Notes: generated from the sequence alone by a model not told the origin. Positions 16,709-26,154 are shown, counted from the stretch's first letter. The stretch is DNA of 64,000 nt from Verrucomicrobiaceae bacterium (GCA_019694165.1 JAIBCL010000013.1:124001-188000); one strand, 5' to 3'. Program-made: numbers and translations.

Positions 16709-18343
16709 TCACTTCTTCTCCGCCGCCTTTTGCGTCGCGGCCTTCTTCTTCGCATCGGTCAATTTCGTCAGCTCGGCCGCCTTCTCCGCGTTTTGCTTTG
16801 AGACGAGCGGGAAATCGTCGGTGCGGAAGGGCGTGAGCGGCAGACCTTCCTTGGAGTACACGTTGCACACTGGATTGTCCGCCCAAGCATAGCGGACGGC
16901 GACCGGCGCGGCGACCACGCTGCTCGACACCTCGAGCTTGTCTCCGCTCAAGAGCCTCGCATCAGCCCACACCCATTTCTTGTCCGCTCCGCAGACGGCA
17001 AAGCCTTTCACTTCCGCTGTGTCCACCGTCCGCAGGGATGAGCCGAAGCAGTCCACTGTCACCACCGCCTTGCGGCCCTGCACTTCCATGCTTTTCAGCT
17101 CGGGACTGCGATACGGAATCTTCAGGCCGTAATCCTTTGCGAGCGCCCAGCGCACGAGACGCGCGGCCACGTCACGCTTGTTCCGCGGGTGAATGTCCTG
17201 CCCTTCACCGAGATCGATGATCACCGCCTGGCCGGTGTTCTTGAGCAGGCTCATCGTCTTGCTCTGCGCCTCGCGCAGCTCGGCCCAGTCGCTGTCACCG
17301 GGAAGTGGCTGCTCTGGCTTGAAGTCGGCGAGTTGCACCCAGTAGAAGGGAAAATCGCCCTGCTTCCACTCATCCCGCCAATGCTGGATCATCAGCGGAA
17401 ACAGATATGCATACTCATAGGCTCGGCCCGCATTTGACTCGCCCTGATACCACACCACACCCTTGATGCCATAGCCGATGGTGGGATGCAGCACGCCGGC
17501 GTAGAGATTGCCGGGGCGGTGCTGGCCGGTCATCGGATTCTGCGGCGGACGCGGCAGCGGCGCGGGCGGCGGCTGCTTGTTCTTCACGGCCGCTCGGCGC
17601 GCCTCATTCCACGCCGCGACTTTTGCCCCGTAGTCCGCCTTCTGCTTTTCGAACTTCTCCGGCGAGAACTCCGCTTCCTGCTTCTTCCAGCCTCCGAGCA
17701 AGTCGGCGAAGCGTTTGTCCTTCTCCAGCACATCACGCCGCACCCATGCCTCCGCGGAGCTGCCGCCCCAGGCATTGTCGATCAGCCCCACGGGCACGCC
17801 GAGCGTTTCGTGCAGCGTGCGTCCGAAGAAAAATCCCACCGCCGTGAAGCTGCCTACGTTCTGAGGCGAGCACGGCTCCCACTGCCCCTGGAAGTCCTCC
17901 TGAATCTCCTGCGTGCCCACCTGCGGCACGGAGATCAACCGGATGTCCGGATACTTTGCCATCGCGATCTCGATCTCCGCATTCAGCGCACGATCCACGC
18001 TGAAGCCCATGTTGCTCTGCCCGGAACACACCCACACCTCGCCCACGAGGATGTTCTTGATCTCCCGTTGCGTCGTGCCCGCGATGCTCATCGTCGCCGG
18101 TTTCGCGCTCGCCGGCACGGGATCGAGCTTCACGCTCCACTTTCCTTTTTCATCGGCCTTGCCCGTCACCGTCTGCGCACCGAACTTTACCGTCACCACC
18201 GTCCCCGGCGCATCCCAGCCCCAGATCGGATTCGTCTGCTTTTGCTGGAGCACCATGTTGTCGCCGATGACGGCCGGAAGCTTCAATTCCGCGCGCGCGC
18301 TGAGCGTGGCGGCGAGGGACAGGAGAAGAATGCGCGTGGTCAT
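16709..18343 (-). CDS. Sialate O-acetylesterase-like SGNH hydrolase, exported
   Basis: 544 residues from the ATG at 18343, which opens a signal peptide (TTRILLLSLAATLSARA). An N-terminal beta domain (LPAVIGDNMVLQQ) is followed by the esterase domain: nucleophile in CSGQSNM, oxyanion segment WGGSSAEAW, WYQGESN and the catalytic DIHPRNK. These enzymes remove acetyl esters from sialic acids or plant-wall sugars. The C-terminus ends in a Lys/Ala/Glu-rich tail (KKKAATQKAAEKK). The frame stays open another 99 codons upstream, but that part is antisense to the neighbouring repeat-rich gene and carries no signal. It is convergent with the DUF1501 gene, 44 bp away. Confidence 0.88.
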   Translation of the reverse strand: MTTRILLLSLAATLSARAELKLPAVIGDNMVLQQKQTNPIWGWDAPGTVVTVKFGAQTVTGKADEKGKWSVKLDPVPASAKPATMSIAGTTQREIKNILVGEVWVCSGQSNMGFSVDRALNAEIEIAMAKYPDIRLISVPQVGTQEIQEDFQGQWEPCSPQNVGSFTAVGFFFGRTLHETLGVPVGLIDNAWGGSSAEAWVRRDVLEKDKRFADLLGGWKKQEAEFSPEKFEKQKADYGAKVAAWNEARRAAVKNKQPPPAPLPRPPQNPMTGQHRPGNLYAGVLHPTIGYGIKGVVWYQGESNAGRAYEYAYLFPLMIQHWRDEWKQGDFPFYWVQLADFKPEQPLPGDSDWAELREAQSKTMSLLKNTGQAVIIDLGEGQDIHPRNKRDVAARLVRWALAKDYGLKIPYRSPELKSMEVQGRKAVVTVDCFGSSLRTVDTAEVKGFAVCGADKKWVWADARLLSGDKLEVSSSVVAAPVAVRYAWADNPVCNVYSKEGLPLTPFRTDDFPLVSKQNAEKAAELTKLTDAKKKAATQKAAEKK

Positions 18344-19292
18344 GGATCGAGGCGGGAACAAACGCACCGGCCTCACGGGGCATTTCGCCGGAGAGTGGTG
18401 TTTCCGGCAAAAAGAAAGTGCGCCGTGCCCGGCCTCCGCGAGCAGTGCCTGCGCGTTCGAGAAGGGCCAGCGCCTGGCCCGCCTCGTCGGCCAGCGGCGC
18501 AGCCTCCTCATCCTCGACGGCCTTGAGCCGCTGCAATACGCGCCCACCGCGCCCACGCCGGGCGAACTCAAGGACCAGGGCCTCGCCGCGCTGCTCAAAG
18601 GCCTGGCCGCCGCCAGCCACGGCCTGTGCATCGTCACCACCCGCTACTCGCTGCCGGACCTGCGGGCCTTCTGGCAGACCACCGCGCCGGAGGTGAAACT
18701 GCTGCGCCTGTCCCGCGATGCCGGCGTGCATCTGCTCAAGACACTCGGCGTGAAAGGCAGCGACCTGCGCAACATCGAGCTGAAGAACGGCGACGGGAAG
18801 ATCGAGCTGGTGAGCGAGTTCGAGAAGCTGGTGGAAGACGTGAAAGGCCACGCGCTCACGCTGCAACTCCTCGCCACCTTTCTCCGCGACGCGCACGATG
18901 GCGACATCCGCCACCGCAATCTCGTGAAGCTCGCGGAAGCCGATGCGGAGGAGCAGGGCGGCCACGCCTTCCGCGTCATGGAGGCATACGAACGCGAGTT
19001 CGAGCGCGAGGGCGACAAAGGCCGGCGCGCGCTCGCCATCCTGCGCCTGCTCGGCCTCTTCGACCGTCCCGCCACGGCGGATTGCCTGGAGGCGTTGTGG
19101 TCGGGTGAAGTCATCGCGGGGCTGACCGATCCGCTCATCGGCATCAGCGAGGCGCAGCGCAACCTCGCGCTGCGGCGGCTGGAGGACGCGCGGCTCATCG
19201 CCGCGGCGCGCGATGCCGCGCACCGGCTCGTCTCCATCGACGCCCATCCCCTGCTGCGCGAGTTCTTCGCGCAACGCTTGCGCCACGGCCCA

Positions 19293-19471
19293 GGTTGGAG
19301 TCCCGGCTTCAGCCCGTCAGGAAAGGGCGCGACCACCGCGACGCACACCCAACCGCCTGAAGCGAAGCTCGTTGGAGTCCCGGCTTCAGCAGGTCCGCAG
19401 TCGCCCGATGCCCCAGACCAGGGCGAAGGTGGGCTGAGAACGTCCGAGCCGCCTGAAGGCGGGACTCCAAC
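19293..19471. repeat. GTTGGAGTCCCGGCTTCAG repeat cluster inside a coding frame
   Basis: GTTGGAGTCCCGGCTTCAG occurs directly at 19294-19312 and 19371-19389, and its inverted form (GCCTGAAGGCGGGACTCCAAC) at 19451-19471. The intervening DNA also holds partial inverted arms (AACCGCCTGAAGC near 19351). The cluster adds roughly 60 residues to the STAND remnant without breaking the frame. Confidence 0.8.
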
Positions 19472-20199
19472 AAACGCCTGGCGCGCGGCCCACCGGCGGC
19501 TCTACGAACACCTCTGCGCGAGCACGAAGGAAGGCGACCAGCCCACGCTCGAAGACCTCCAGCCGCTCTACCAAGCCGTGGCCCACGGCTGCCAGGCAGG
19601 GTTGCAGCAGGAGGCGGATGAAAAGGTCTACTTCGCCCGCATCAAGCGAGGAGAGGAAGCCTACAGTTCGAGAAAACTCGGCGCGTTTGGTTCGGACTTG
19701 GGAGCAATCGCCTGCTTCTTCGAGCAACCGTGGAGTCGTGTTTCGTCCGCGCTCCCAGCAGGGATTCAAGCTTGGTATCTGAGCGATGCCGCATTTCGAC
19801 TGCGCGCCTTGGGTCGGCTGACCGAGTCCCTTGAGCCAATGCGGGCTTCGCTCGAATTGGCCGCCAGGCAGCAAGACTGGAAGAACGCCGCCATCCGCGC
19901 CAGCAACCTGAGCGAGCTGGAGCTGACGCTGGGCGAGGTGGCCGGGGCGGTGGGGGACGCCGAGCAGTCCGTGACCTACGCCGACCGCAGCTGCGATGCG
20001 AGTATGCGGATGATCATGCGCACGACCCACGCCGACGCCCTGCACCAGGCGGGCCGCCGGGCCGAGGCGGAGACGCGCTTCCGCGAGGCCGAGCAAATGC
20101 AGCAGGAGATGCAGCCCGCCTACCCGCTGCTCTACTCGCTGCGCGGCTTCCGGTATTGCGACCTGCTCCTCGCCGCCCCCGAGCGCGCCGCGTGGCAAA

Positions 20200-20318
20200 G
20201 TAGCCATCACGCTCCGCGTGATGAGCGTGAGACTGCCGTCACGGGAAAATCCGTCGATACATCCCAGCCTGCGATTGATGCGGATGCTGAGGCTCCTCTC
20301 GCGGAGCGAGAGGGCTAC
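20200..20318. repeat. Paired-hairpin repeat (GTAGCC...GGCTAC)
   Basis: The outer ends GTAGCC (20200) and GGCTAC (about 20313) are inverted. Inside lie the hairpins CATCACGCTCCGCGTGATG (20205-20223) and CTCTCGCGGAGCGAGAG (20296-20312). It is in frame with the STAND remnant. Confidence 0.75.
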
Positions 20319-20455
20319 CTTGCCACCTGCCGCGCCGTCTCCCAGCGCGCGGCGCAGACACTCAAGTGGGTCACCGACGCAAAGATGAGTCTTCTCACCC
20401 TCGCCCTCGACCATCTCACGCTGGGCCGCGCCGCGCTTTACGCGGCGATTCTGCA

Positions 20456-20560
20456 AGGTAGGGCGGGCAGTCCTCTGCCCGCCGCGGACGCCCTCGCGCC
20501 ACCCGACGCTCCGCCACGTCCGGACACCCAGCGGCGCGCGCGGAGCGACGCGCCCTACCT
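20456..20560. repeat. Paired-hairpin repeat (AGGTAGGGCG...CGCCCTACCT)
   Basis: Inverted ends AGGTAGGGCG and CGCCCTACCT, with an inner GGCGGGCAGTCCTCTGCCCGCC hairpin near the left end (positions 20463-20484). The same end motif bounds the insertion inside both kinase domains at 45049 and 58530. Confidence 0.75.
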
Positions 20561-20795
20561 GGACACCGCCCGCCGCGAACTGGACGCCGCCGTGGCCGGT
20601 CTCCGCCGCGCCGGCCAGCAGTTCCTATGCGTCTCGGGCCTCCTCACCCGCGCCTGGCTGCGGTTTCTCACCGGCGCGCGCACCGGCCCCGAGAGCGCGC
20701 AGGCGGACCTCGACGAAGCCTGGGAAATCGCCGAGCGCGGGCCGATGCGGCTGCACATGGCGGACGTGCTGCTGACGCGGGCGAGGTTGTTTGGA

Positions 20796-20880
20796 TGTCG
20801 GAGGTTGGAAGTCGGAAGTCGGAACCAAGCGCCGATCTCTTCCACTTCCGACTTCCCCCGTCCGACTTCCAACCTTCCCT
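20796..20880. repeat. Heptamer repeat pair (TCGGAAG / CTTCCGA), inverted
   Basis: TCGGAGG, TTGGAAG, TCGGAAG and TCGGAAC are followed about 25 bp later by the complementary series ACTTCCGACTTCC...CCGACTTCCAACC. The two tracts could pair into one long hairpin. It is in frame within the STAND remnant, coding SRNQAPISSTSDFPRPTSN. Confidence 0.75.
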
Positions 20881-20991
20881 ATCCGTGGGAGTCGGCGGAG
20901 GAGGATTTGGCGGAGGCGCGGAGGCTGATCGAGAAGTACGGTTACGGGCGGCGGATGCCTGAACTCGAGGATGCCGAGGCCGCACGGCTGC

Positions 20992-21010
20992 CATCTCGCT
21001 CTGCGAGATG
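20992..21010. repeat. Perfect hairpin that supplies the stop codon of the STAND remnant
   Basis: CATCTCGC-TCT-GCGAGATG is an 8-bp perfect stem with a 3-base loop. Its last bases, with the next A, form the TGA stop at 21009-21011. Confidence 0.6.
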
Positions 21011-21237
21011 AGCCTTGGGCGTGCGATGGCAGAAACGACCTCCGGCTTGCCACGGCGGCTCCGCTCGACCGGAGCCAGGTGGCTTTGCACATCCAGACGG
21101 ATTTTTGCGATCCGGAGATCAATCGGTCAACGGAGTACGCGGCACGTCCCGCGAAACAACACGGCTGCTTTGCCGCTGCACGACACGTGCGCCGCCCCAT
21201 TCGACAAACCCGCATCCTTGGCTACCATCCGCGCCCT

Positions 21238-22509
21238 ATGCTCGACATCCGACTCATCCGCGAAAAGACTGATCACATCAGAGAACGCCTCGCCACGCGC
21301 AACGGGGCGCTGCCGTCCTTGATCGACGAGGTGCTCGCCATCGACGAGCAGCGCCGCGCGGCAGAGACGGAGCGGCAGAAACTGCAGAGCGACCGCAATC
21401 GCATCAGCAAGGAAATCGGCATCGCGAAGAAGAACGGCCAGGACACCAGCGCCATCGAGGCGGAGGTACGCGGCATCGGCCAGCGCATCGACCAGATCGG
21501 CAAGGACGCGGACGCGGCGGATGAAAAGCAGCGTGAGCTTTTGCTAGGCATCCCAAACACGCCGCACGATGCCTGTCCCGTTGGCGACAGCGCGGAGCAG
21601 AATCCCGAAGTGCGAGTGTGGGGCGAGAAGCCGAAGCACGACTTTGAACCGAAGGACCACATCGCGCTCGGCGCATCGCTCGGCATTCTGGATTTCGAGG
21701 CGGGAGCGAAAATCAGCGGCAGCGCTTTTGTCGTGTATCGCGGTGCAGGTTCGAAGCTCGAGCGCTCGCTCATCAGCTTTCTGCTCGACCTGCACACCAC
21801 ACAGCATGGCTACGCGGAAGTGAGTCCGCCTCTGCTCGTGAAGCCGGAGTGCCTGGTCGGCACGGCGCAGTTGCCCAAGTTTGAGGATCAGCAGTACAAA
21901 TGCGAGCGTGACAACCTCTATCTCGTGCCAACAGCCGAAGTGCCGGTGACGAATCTGCACCGCGAGGAAATTGTGGCGCTGGAGAAGCTGCCGATTCAGT
22001 ACGCAGCCTACACGCCCTGCTTCCGCAGCGAGGCCGGCGCTTCTGGCCTCGGCACGCGCGGACTTATCCGCATGCATCAGTTCGACAAAGTCGAGCTGGT
22101 GAAGATCACCACGCCGGAGAGTTCGATGGCCGAACTCGAAACCCTCACCGCGAACGCCGAGAAGGTGCTGCAGCTTCTCGGACTCCACTACCGCGTCATC
22201 GAGTTGTGTACCGGTGATCTCGGATTCGGCAGCACAAAGACCTACGACATCGAAGTCTGGGCGCCGGGTCAGAACAGCTATCTCGAGGTTTCCTCGTGCT
22301 CGAATTTCGGCGACTATCAGGCGCGCCGCATGAATCTGCGCTACAAGGATGAAAATGGGAAAAACCGCTTCTGCCACACGCTCAACGGCTCGGGCACCGC
22401 GCTCGCGCGCCTCTTCGTCGCTCTCGTCGAGACGCACCAGCAAGCCGACGGCTCCATCCGCATCCCCGAAGCGCTCAGGGGCTATTTTGGAGCCGAGCGG
22501 ATTGGGTAG
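21238..22509 (+). CDS. serS: Seryl-tRNA synthetase
   Basis: 423 residues. It charges tRNA-Ser with serine (class II synthetase, cytoplasmic homodimer). The N-terminal two-helix arm (about residues 30-105, rich in Glu, Arg, Lys and Gln) binds the long variable arm of tRNA-Ser. Motif 2 is visible in FRSEAGASGLGTRGLIRMHQF and motif 3 in NGSGTALARLFVALVE near the C-terminus, with TAEVPVTN between. The length is normal. The start at 21238 gives the usual MLDIRLIREK N-terminus; open frame upstream is not homologous. tilS follows closely, so two translation-accuracy genes are linked. Confidence 0.97.
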   Translation: MLDIRLIREKTDHIRERLATRNGALPSLIDEVLAIDEQRRAAETERQKLQSDRNRISKEIGIAKKNGQDTSAIEAEVRGIGQRIDQIGKDADAADEKQRELLLGIPNTPHDACPVGDSAEQNPEVRVWGEKPKHDFEPKDHIALGASLGILDFEAGAKISGSAFVVYRGAGSKLERSLISFLLDLHTTQHGYAEVSPPLLVKPECLVGTAQLPKFEDQQYKCERDNLYLVPTAEVPVTNLHREEIVALEKLPIQYAAYTPCFRSEAGASGLGTRGLIRMHQFDKVELVKITTPESSMAELETLTANAEKVLQLLGLHYRVIELCTGDLGFGSTKTYDIEVWAPGQNSYLEVSSCSNFGDYQARRMNLRYKDENGKNRFCHTLNGSGTALARLFVALVETHQQADGSIRIPEALRGYFGAERIG

Positions 22510-22531
22510 TGCTCAGTGTTCAGACGACACT

Positions 22532-23590
22532 TTGCACCCTGGAGGTGAAAAATGCAGCCATCCGGCCTCAGGCGGTGGCTTCCGTCCTTTCACCCCCTTC
22601 CGTCCCTCTCCCCGCTCACTCGCCACCGCCCTCCGTACCGCTCTCGCCTCTGAAAATGCGCCCGCACCATCCGAGGCGGCGCTCATCGGCGTCTCCGGGG
22701 GGCGTGATTCCGTCGCGCTGCTACGCTCTCTCCTCGCGCTCGGCTGGAAGAAGCTGATCGTCTGCCATTTGAATCACTCCCTTCGTGGTCATGAATCCGA
22801 CGCCGACGCCGACTTCGTCCGTAACCTCGCCAAAGAACACGGTCTCAAGTGCGAGATCGCAAAAGTCCGCGTGTCCGCACTTGCTCGAAAACAGAGCATT
22901 TCCACTGAACTCGCCGCTCGCCGTGCTCGCGAGGCGTTCTTTCTTCGCATGGCACGCAAGCACCGCACGCCATTCATCTTCCTCGCACACCACGCAGACG
23001 ACAACGCCGAGACGATCCTCGGCAATCTTTTCCGCGGCACCGGACTGGCCGGACTCGCCGGTATGGCGCCGAGATCCGAAACGGAAGACGGTCTAATCAA
23101 ACTGCGCCCGTTGCTCGCCTTGCGCCGCAGTGACATCGACGCCTTCGTGACGTCCGCCGGCGTCGAATTCCGCGAGGACTCCAGCAACACAACGCCGGAG
23201 CACCGACGCAATCGCATCCGCCACGAATTGCTGCCTTTGCTGGACGACATCTTCGATCGCGATGTGGTCCCGATCCTCGGACGTGTCGCGCAGAACGCAC
23301 GGCGGGATCGCGATTGTCTCGACGAGCTTGCGCGCGAATTCGCCCGCACCGACACGCTGTTCCAAGCCGACGGCTCGCTGCGCCTCACATCCGAACTCGT
23401 GCAAGCCGATCCCGCCATCCAGTCACGCATCTTGCTCGGCCTGCTCGTCGATGTGGCCGGCTGTGCCGACATAGGCACGCATGAGATCGAATCCGCGATA
23501 TCAATGCTCCAGCCCGGTGGCCCCGCGAAGATCAATCTCCCTGCTGCCCGGCACCTGAGGCGAAAATCGAAGCGTCTTTGGGTCGAGTGA
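22532..23590 (+). CDS. tilS: tRNA(Ile)-lysidine synthase, start codon unclear
   Basis: Converts C34 of tRNA-Ile(CAU) to lysidine using ATP and lysine, so that the tRNA reads AUA and accepts isoleucine. The N-type PP-loop SGGRDSVAL, HLNHSLRG, HHADDNAET and RPLL---R-DI segments are all present, and the protein is a normal-to-short form of about 350 residues. The start is a puzzle: there is no in-frame ATG between the serS stop and the PP-loop. A TTG at 22532 is used here as a provisional start. The only good ribosome-binding site (GGAGGTG at 22541) precedes an ATG at 22552 in another frame that ends after 33 codons. A sequencing error, a frameshift or a non-ATG start would each explain this. 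Confidence 0.85.
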   Translation: MHPGGEKCSHPASGGGFRPFTPFRPSPRSLATALRTALASENAPAPSEAALIGVSGGRDSVALLRSLLALGWKKLIVCHLNHSLRGHESDADADFVRNLAKEHGLKCEIAKVRVSALARKQSISTELAARRAREAFFLRMARKHRTPFIFLAHHADDNAETILGNLFRGTGLAGLAGMAPRSETEDGLIKLRPLLALRRSDIDAFVTSAGVEFREDSSNTTPEHRRNRIRHELLPLLDDIFDRDVVPILGRVAQNARRDRDCLDELAREFARTDTLFQADGSLRLTSELVQADPAIQSRILLGLLVDVAGCADIGTHEIESAISMLQPGGPAKINLPAARHLRRKSKRLWVE

Positions 23591-23627
23591 GCCTACCGTG
23601 GAAGCGGAGAGCCTGATCGCGTCTCCC

Positions 23628-23668
23628 CAAAAACAACAAAGCCGCGCCCCGTTTCCAGGGCGCGGCTT
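23628..23668 (-). terminator. Rho-independent terminator of the cysteine-rich peptide gene
   Basis: A perfect 11-bp stem AAGCCGCGCCC / GGGCGCGGCTT (23639-23668, 8-base loop) is followed, reading the minus strand, by TTTGTTGTTTTTGG. It lies 16 bp beyond the stop of the minus-strand gene at 23685. Confidence 0.8.
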
Positions 23669-23684
23669 CGTCGATGGGTTCAGA

Positions 23685-23834
23685 CTACTTCTTGCAGCAG
23701 TCCTTCGTGCAGTCGGCGCACTTGGCACCGCAGCACTTCGTGCATTTTTCCTTGCCGCCGCAGCCGCAGGCTTGCGAACTGACCGGCATGGCGAGGAAGC
23801 CGAATGCGAGGGCGAGTGTGAGGATGGATTTCAT
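23685..23834 (-). CDS. Small exported cysteine-rich peptide (49 aa)
   Basis: The ATG at 23834 opens a signal peptide (KSILTLALAFGFLAMPVSSQA) followed by a 27-residue mature part with nine cysteines in the pattern CGCGGKEKCTKCCGAKCADC and ending DCCKK. The Cys/Lys-rich pattern resembles metallothionein or other metal-binding peptides, but the match is by composition only. It has its own strong terminator (23628-23668), which supports expression as a separate unit. It is convergent with tilS and divergent from the esterase gene. Metal storage outside the cytoplasm is a guess. Confidence 0.75.
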   Translation of the reverse strand: MKSILTLALAFGFLAMPVSSQACGCGGKEKCTKCCGAKCADCTKDCCKK

Positions 23835-24106
23835 GTTTTCGATTTATAGTTGGTTGGTTGCGTTTGTGACATCACCGCCCGTTCGAGCGGCAAAAGGTTC
23901 TCCCGCTATCCAATGAGGACGCCTGCACGACCGTCTCACCGGCTGCCTCCAAAAGCTCAATGGCTTGTCCTGCTCCCATGGGATGCGCGGAGTTAACGCC
24001 ACAAGCGCGAGTTTTGCAACTGTCGCCTCGTTTTCTGCCGCGGCCTGCCTTCGTGCAACAACCTCTCCCTCTAACCCGTTCCTCAGCCTCCGCACCACAT
24101 CCCTCC

Positions 24107-25081
24107 ATGAAATCCGCCCTCGCTCTCGTCGCCCTGCTCGCTTTCACCAGCCCGCAAGTTTTCTCCCAGGCCCCGGCCAAGCCGGACGCAAAGCCCGCCA
24201 AACCCGCCGCTCCAGCGATCAAGCCCACGCTCGCCGACGTGCCATATGGCAGCGATCCGAAGCAGGTGCTCGATTTCTACAAGGTGGAGTCCAGCAAGCC
24301 GACGCCGCTGCTCTTCTTCATCCACGGCGGCGGCTGGGTGGCAGGCAGCAAGAGCGGCGTGAGCGGCCTGCGCGAATGTCTCGCGGCCGGCATCAGCGTC
24401 GTGTCGGTCGAATACCGCTTCATCCAGCAGGCGATGCTCGCCGGACAAAAGCCGCCGGTGGACTGGCCGCTGCACGATGCGGCGCGGGCGCTTCAGTTTG
24501 TCCGCAGCAAGGCCGCCGAGTGGAACATCGACCAGGAACGCATCGGTGCCTCCGGCGGCAGCGCGGGAGCATGCAGCAGCCTGTGGCTCGATTTTCATCC
24601 CGACATGGCCGATCCGAAGAGCAGCGATCCCATCGCGCGCGAATCCACGCGCCTGTGGTGCGCAGCGGTCATCGGCGCTCAGACCTCCCTCGATCCGAAG
24701 GAACTCAAGGAATGGACCCCAAACAGCCGCTACGGCGGCCACGCCTTCGGCTTCATGGACCCGAATGACACCAAGACCCGCGACACGCGCTTCGCCGAGT
24801 TTCTAGCGCACCGCGAGGAAGTGCTGCCTTGGATCAAGGAATACTCGCCCATCGAGCATCTCACCGCTGACGATCCGCCCGTTTACATGACCTACAGCGC
24901 ACCGCCCGCGATCGGCCAGGAACAAAAGGACCCGACGCACACCGCAAACTACGGCGTGAAGCTCAAGGAGCGCTGCGACAAGCTCGGCGTGAAGTGCGAA
25001 CTCTATTACCCCGGTGCCACCGACGCGCCGCACAAGACCGCGCACGAGTATCTCATCGAGCGGCTCAAGGCGGCCAAGTGA
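24107..25081 (+). CDS. Exported alpha/beta-hydrolase (HSL/carbohydrate-esterase type)
   Basis: 324 residues. Signal peptide at residues 1-23 (LALVALLAFTSPQVFSQA), then a Pro/Lys/Ala linker. Catalytic hallmarks are the oxyanion-hole HGGGWVAG, the nucleophile elbow GGSAGA, an Asp in DDPPVYMTYS and a His in DAPHKTAHEY. This family hydrolyses short acyl esters, and in polysaccharide-degrading bacteria often those on sugars; the true substrate is not shown. The frame is open upstream to 23960 but the ATG at 24107 starts the signal peptide. Confidence 0.85.
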   Translation: MKSALALVALLAFTSPQVFSQAPAKPDAKPAKPAAPAIKPTLADVPYGSDPKQVLDFYKVESSKPTPLLFFIHGGGWVAGSKSGVSGLRECLAAGISVVSVEYRFIQQAMLAGQKPPVDWPLHDAARALQFVRSKAAEWNIDQERIGASGGSAGACSSLWLDFHPDMADPKSSDPIARESTRLWCAAVIGAQTSLDPKELKEWTPNSRYGGHAFGFMDPNDTKTRDTRFAEFLAHREEVLPWIKEYSPIEHLTADDPPVYMTYSAPPAIGQEQKDPTHTANYGVKLKERCDKLGVKCELYYPGATDAPHKTAHEYLIERLKAAK

Positions 25082-25106
25082 TTGCGGACTGACCCGCTGG
25101 GTCGTG

Positions 25107-26138
25107 CTACAAGCCTTCGCGCACGCGCTTCACACCGGCGACCATGTTCGCGAGCTTTTGCTTCGCAGCCCAGCGCGCGGTCTGGCTGAGGCCGCAGTCG
25201 GGGGCGAAGACCAGGCGGTCGGCAGGTGCGTGCTTCAAACAGGCCCGCACGGCTTCGGCGATGTTCTCCGGCGTCTCGATGTAGTAGCTCTTCACGTCGA
25301 TGATGCCGACGGCGACGTCGGTGCGTTTCGCGATCTCGCCGATGACTTCGAGTTCGGCGTATTCGCGGTTTGCCATCTCAACGTGGACCTCATCGCAGTG
25401 CAGATCGAGGAACGCGGGAAACAGCGGCGCGTATTTGCGATAGCCGACGGGGTGGCCCTTGAAATTGCCGAAACACAGATGCGTGCAGATGCGCGTCTTG
25501 CCGCGACCGCTTTCGACCGTGCCATTGAAGATGTCCACGAAGCGCTTGGTGTCCTCGCGGAAGCCGTAGCAGCTCATCGACGGCTCATCGATGCAGATTT
25601 CCTCCGCGCCTGCCGCGACGAGATCGGCGATCTCCTTCCGCACGATCGGCAGCAGCGCCTCGGTGATGGCGTAGCGGTCTTTGTATTGCGAGTTCGGCGC
25701 GAGGCGACCGCTCAGCGTGTAAGGCCCCGGCACGGACACCTTCAGCCTCTTTCCAAAACCACCCGCCAGACGCTTCAGCCGCTGAAACTCCTCCACCGCC
25801 CCGAGACCACGCGGCGCGCGCAGTTCGCCCACGATCTCATGTTTCCCCCGCTGATCATGCGCCGGCGGACCAAACCGCCGCGGACTCGCTGGCTCCAGGG
25901 CGATGCCTTCGATGAATCCGTAAAACGACAGATTGAAATCAAACCGCGTCTGCTCGCCATCCGTGATCACATCCAGATCTGCCGCCAGCTGATCTTGGAT
26001 AGCGATCATCGCCGCATCGTCCTGCATCTCGCGAACATCTGTGCTGCCGAACTGATCCAGGTGCTGCGCAGCAAACTCGAGCCATCCGGGAAATGGATAG
26101 CTGCCGATGACGGAGGTGCGGAGTGGTTGGGATTGCAT
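25107..26138 (-). CDS. MetE-like cobalamin-independent methionine synthase domain protein
   Basis: 343 residues, equal to the C-terminal catalytic half of MetE alone. It has the zinc-site pattern: His and Cys in CTHLCFGNF, Glu in EVHVEMANRE and Cys in FAPDCGLSQTAR, plus SVPGPYT and IDEPS blocks. Such short forms transfer methyl groups to a thiol (homocysteine) from a folate or other donor; several are only annotated by similarity. It is convergent with the esterase gene, with 25 bp between the stops. Confidence 0.85.
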   Translation of the reverse strand: MQSQPLRTSVIGSYPFPGWLEFAAQHLDQFGSTDVREMQDDAAMIAIQDQLAADLDVITDGEQTRFDFNLSFYGFIEGIALEPASPRRFGPPAHDQRGKHEIVGELRAPRGLGAVEEFQRLKRLAGGFGKRLKVSVPGPYTLSGRLAPNSQYKDRYAITEALLPIVRKEIADLVAAGAEEICIDEPSMSCYGFREDTKRFVDIFNGTVESGRGKTRICTHLCFGNFKGHPVGYRKYAPLFPAFLDLHCDEVHVEMANREYAELEVIGEIAKRTDVAVGIIDVKSYYIETPENIAEAVRACLKHAPADRLVFAPDCGLSQTARWAAKQKLANMVAGVKRVREGL

Positions 26139-26154
26139 GGGATGCGGAAGTCAG

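Larger units (their letters stand above)
18415..21011 (+). pseudogene. N-terminally truncated STAND (NB-ARC-like) ATPase with TPR tail
   Basis: From about 18456 the frame matches the middle of a STAND NTPase: FEKGQRLARLV, Walker B region RRSLLILDGLEPLQ, sensor-type GLCIVTTRYSLPDLRAF, and winged-helix-like segments up to HPLLREFFAQRLR. The P-loop and any effector domain that should precede it are absent, since the divergent esterase gene begins at 18343 and no start codon fits. The C-terminal half is TPR-like (about 19850-20180). At least five repeat elements are inserted in frame, and a hairpin supplies the stop codon. It is best seen as a decaying remnant of a signalling or conflict-type protein; an active short form cannot be ruled out. 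Confidence 0.7.
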
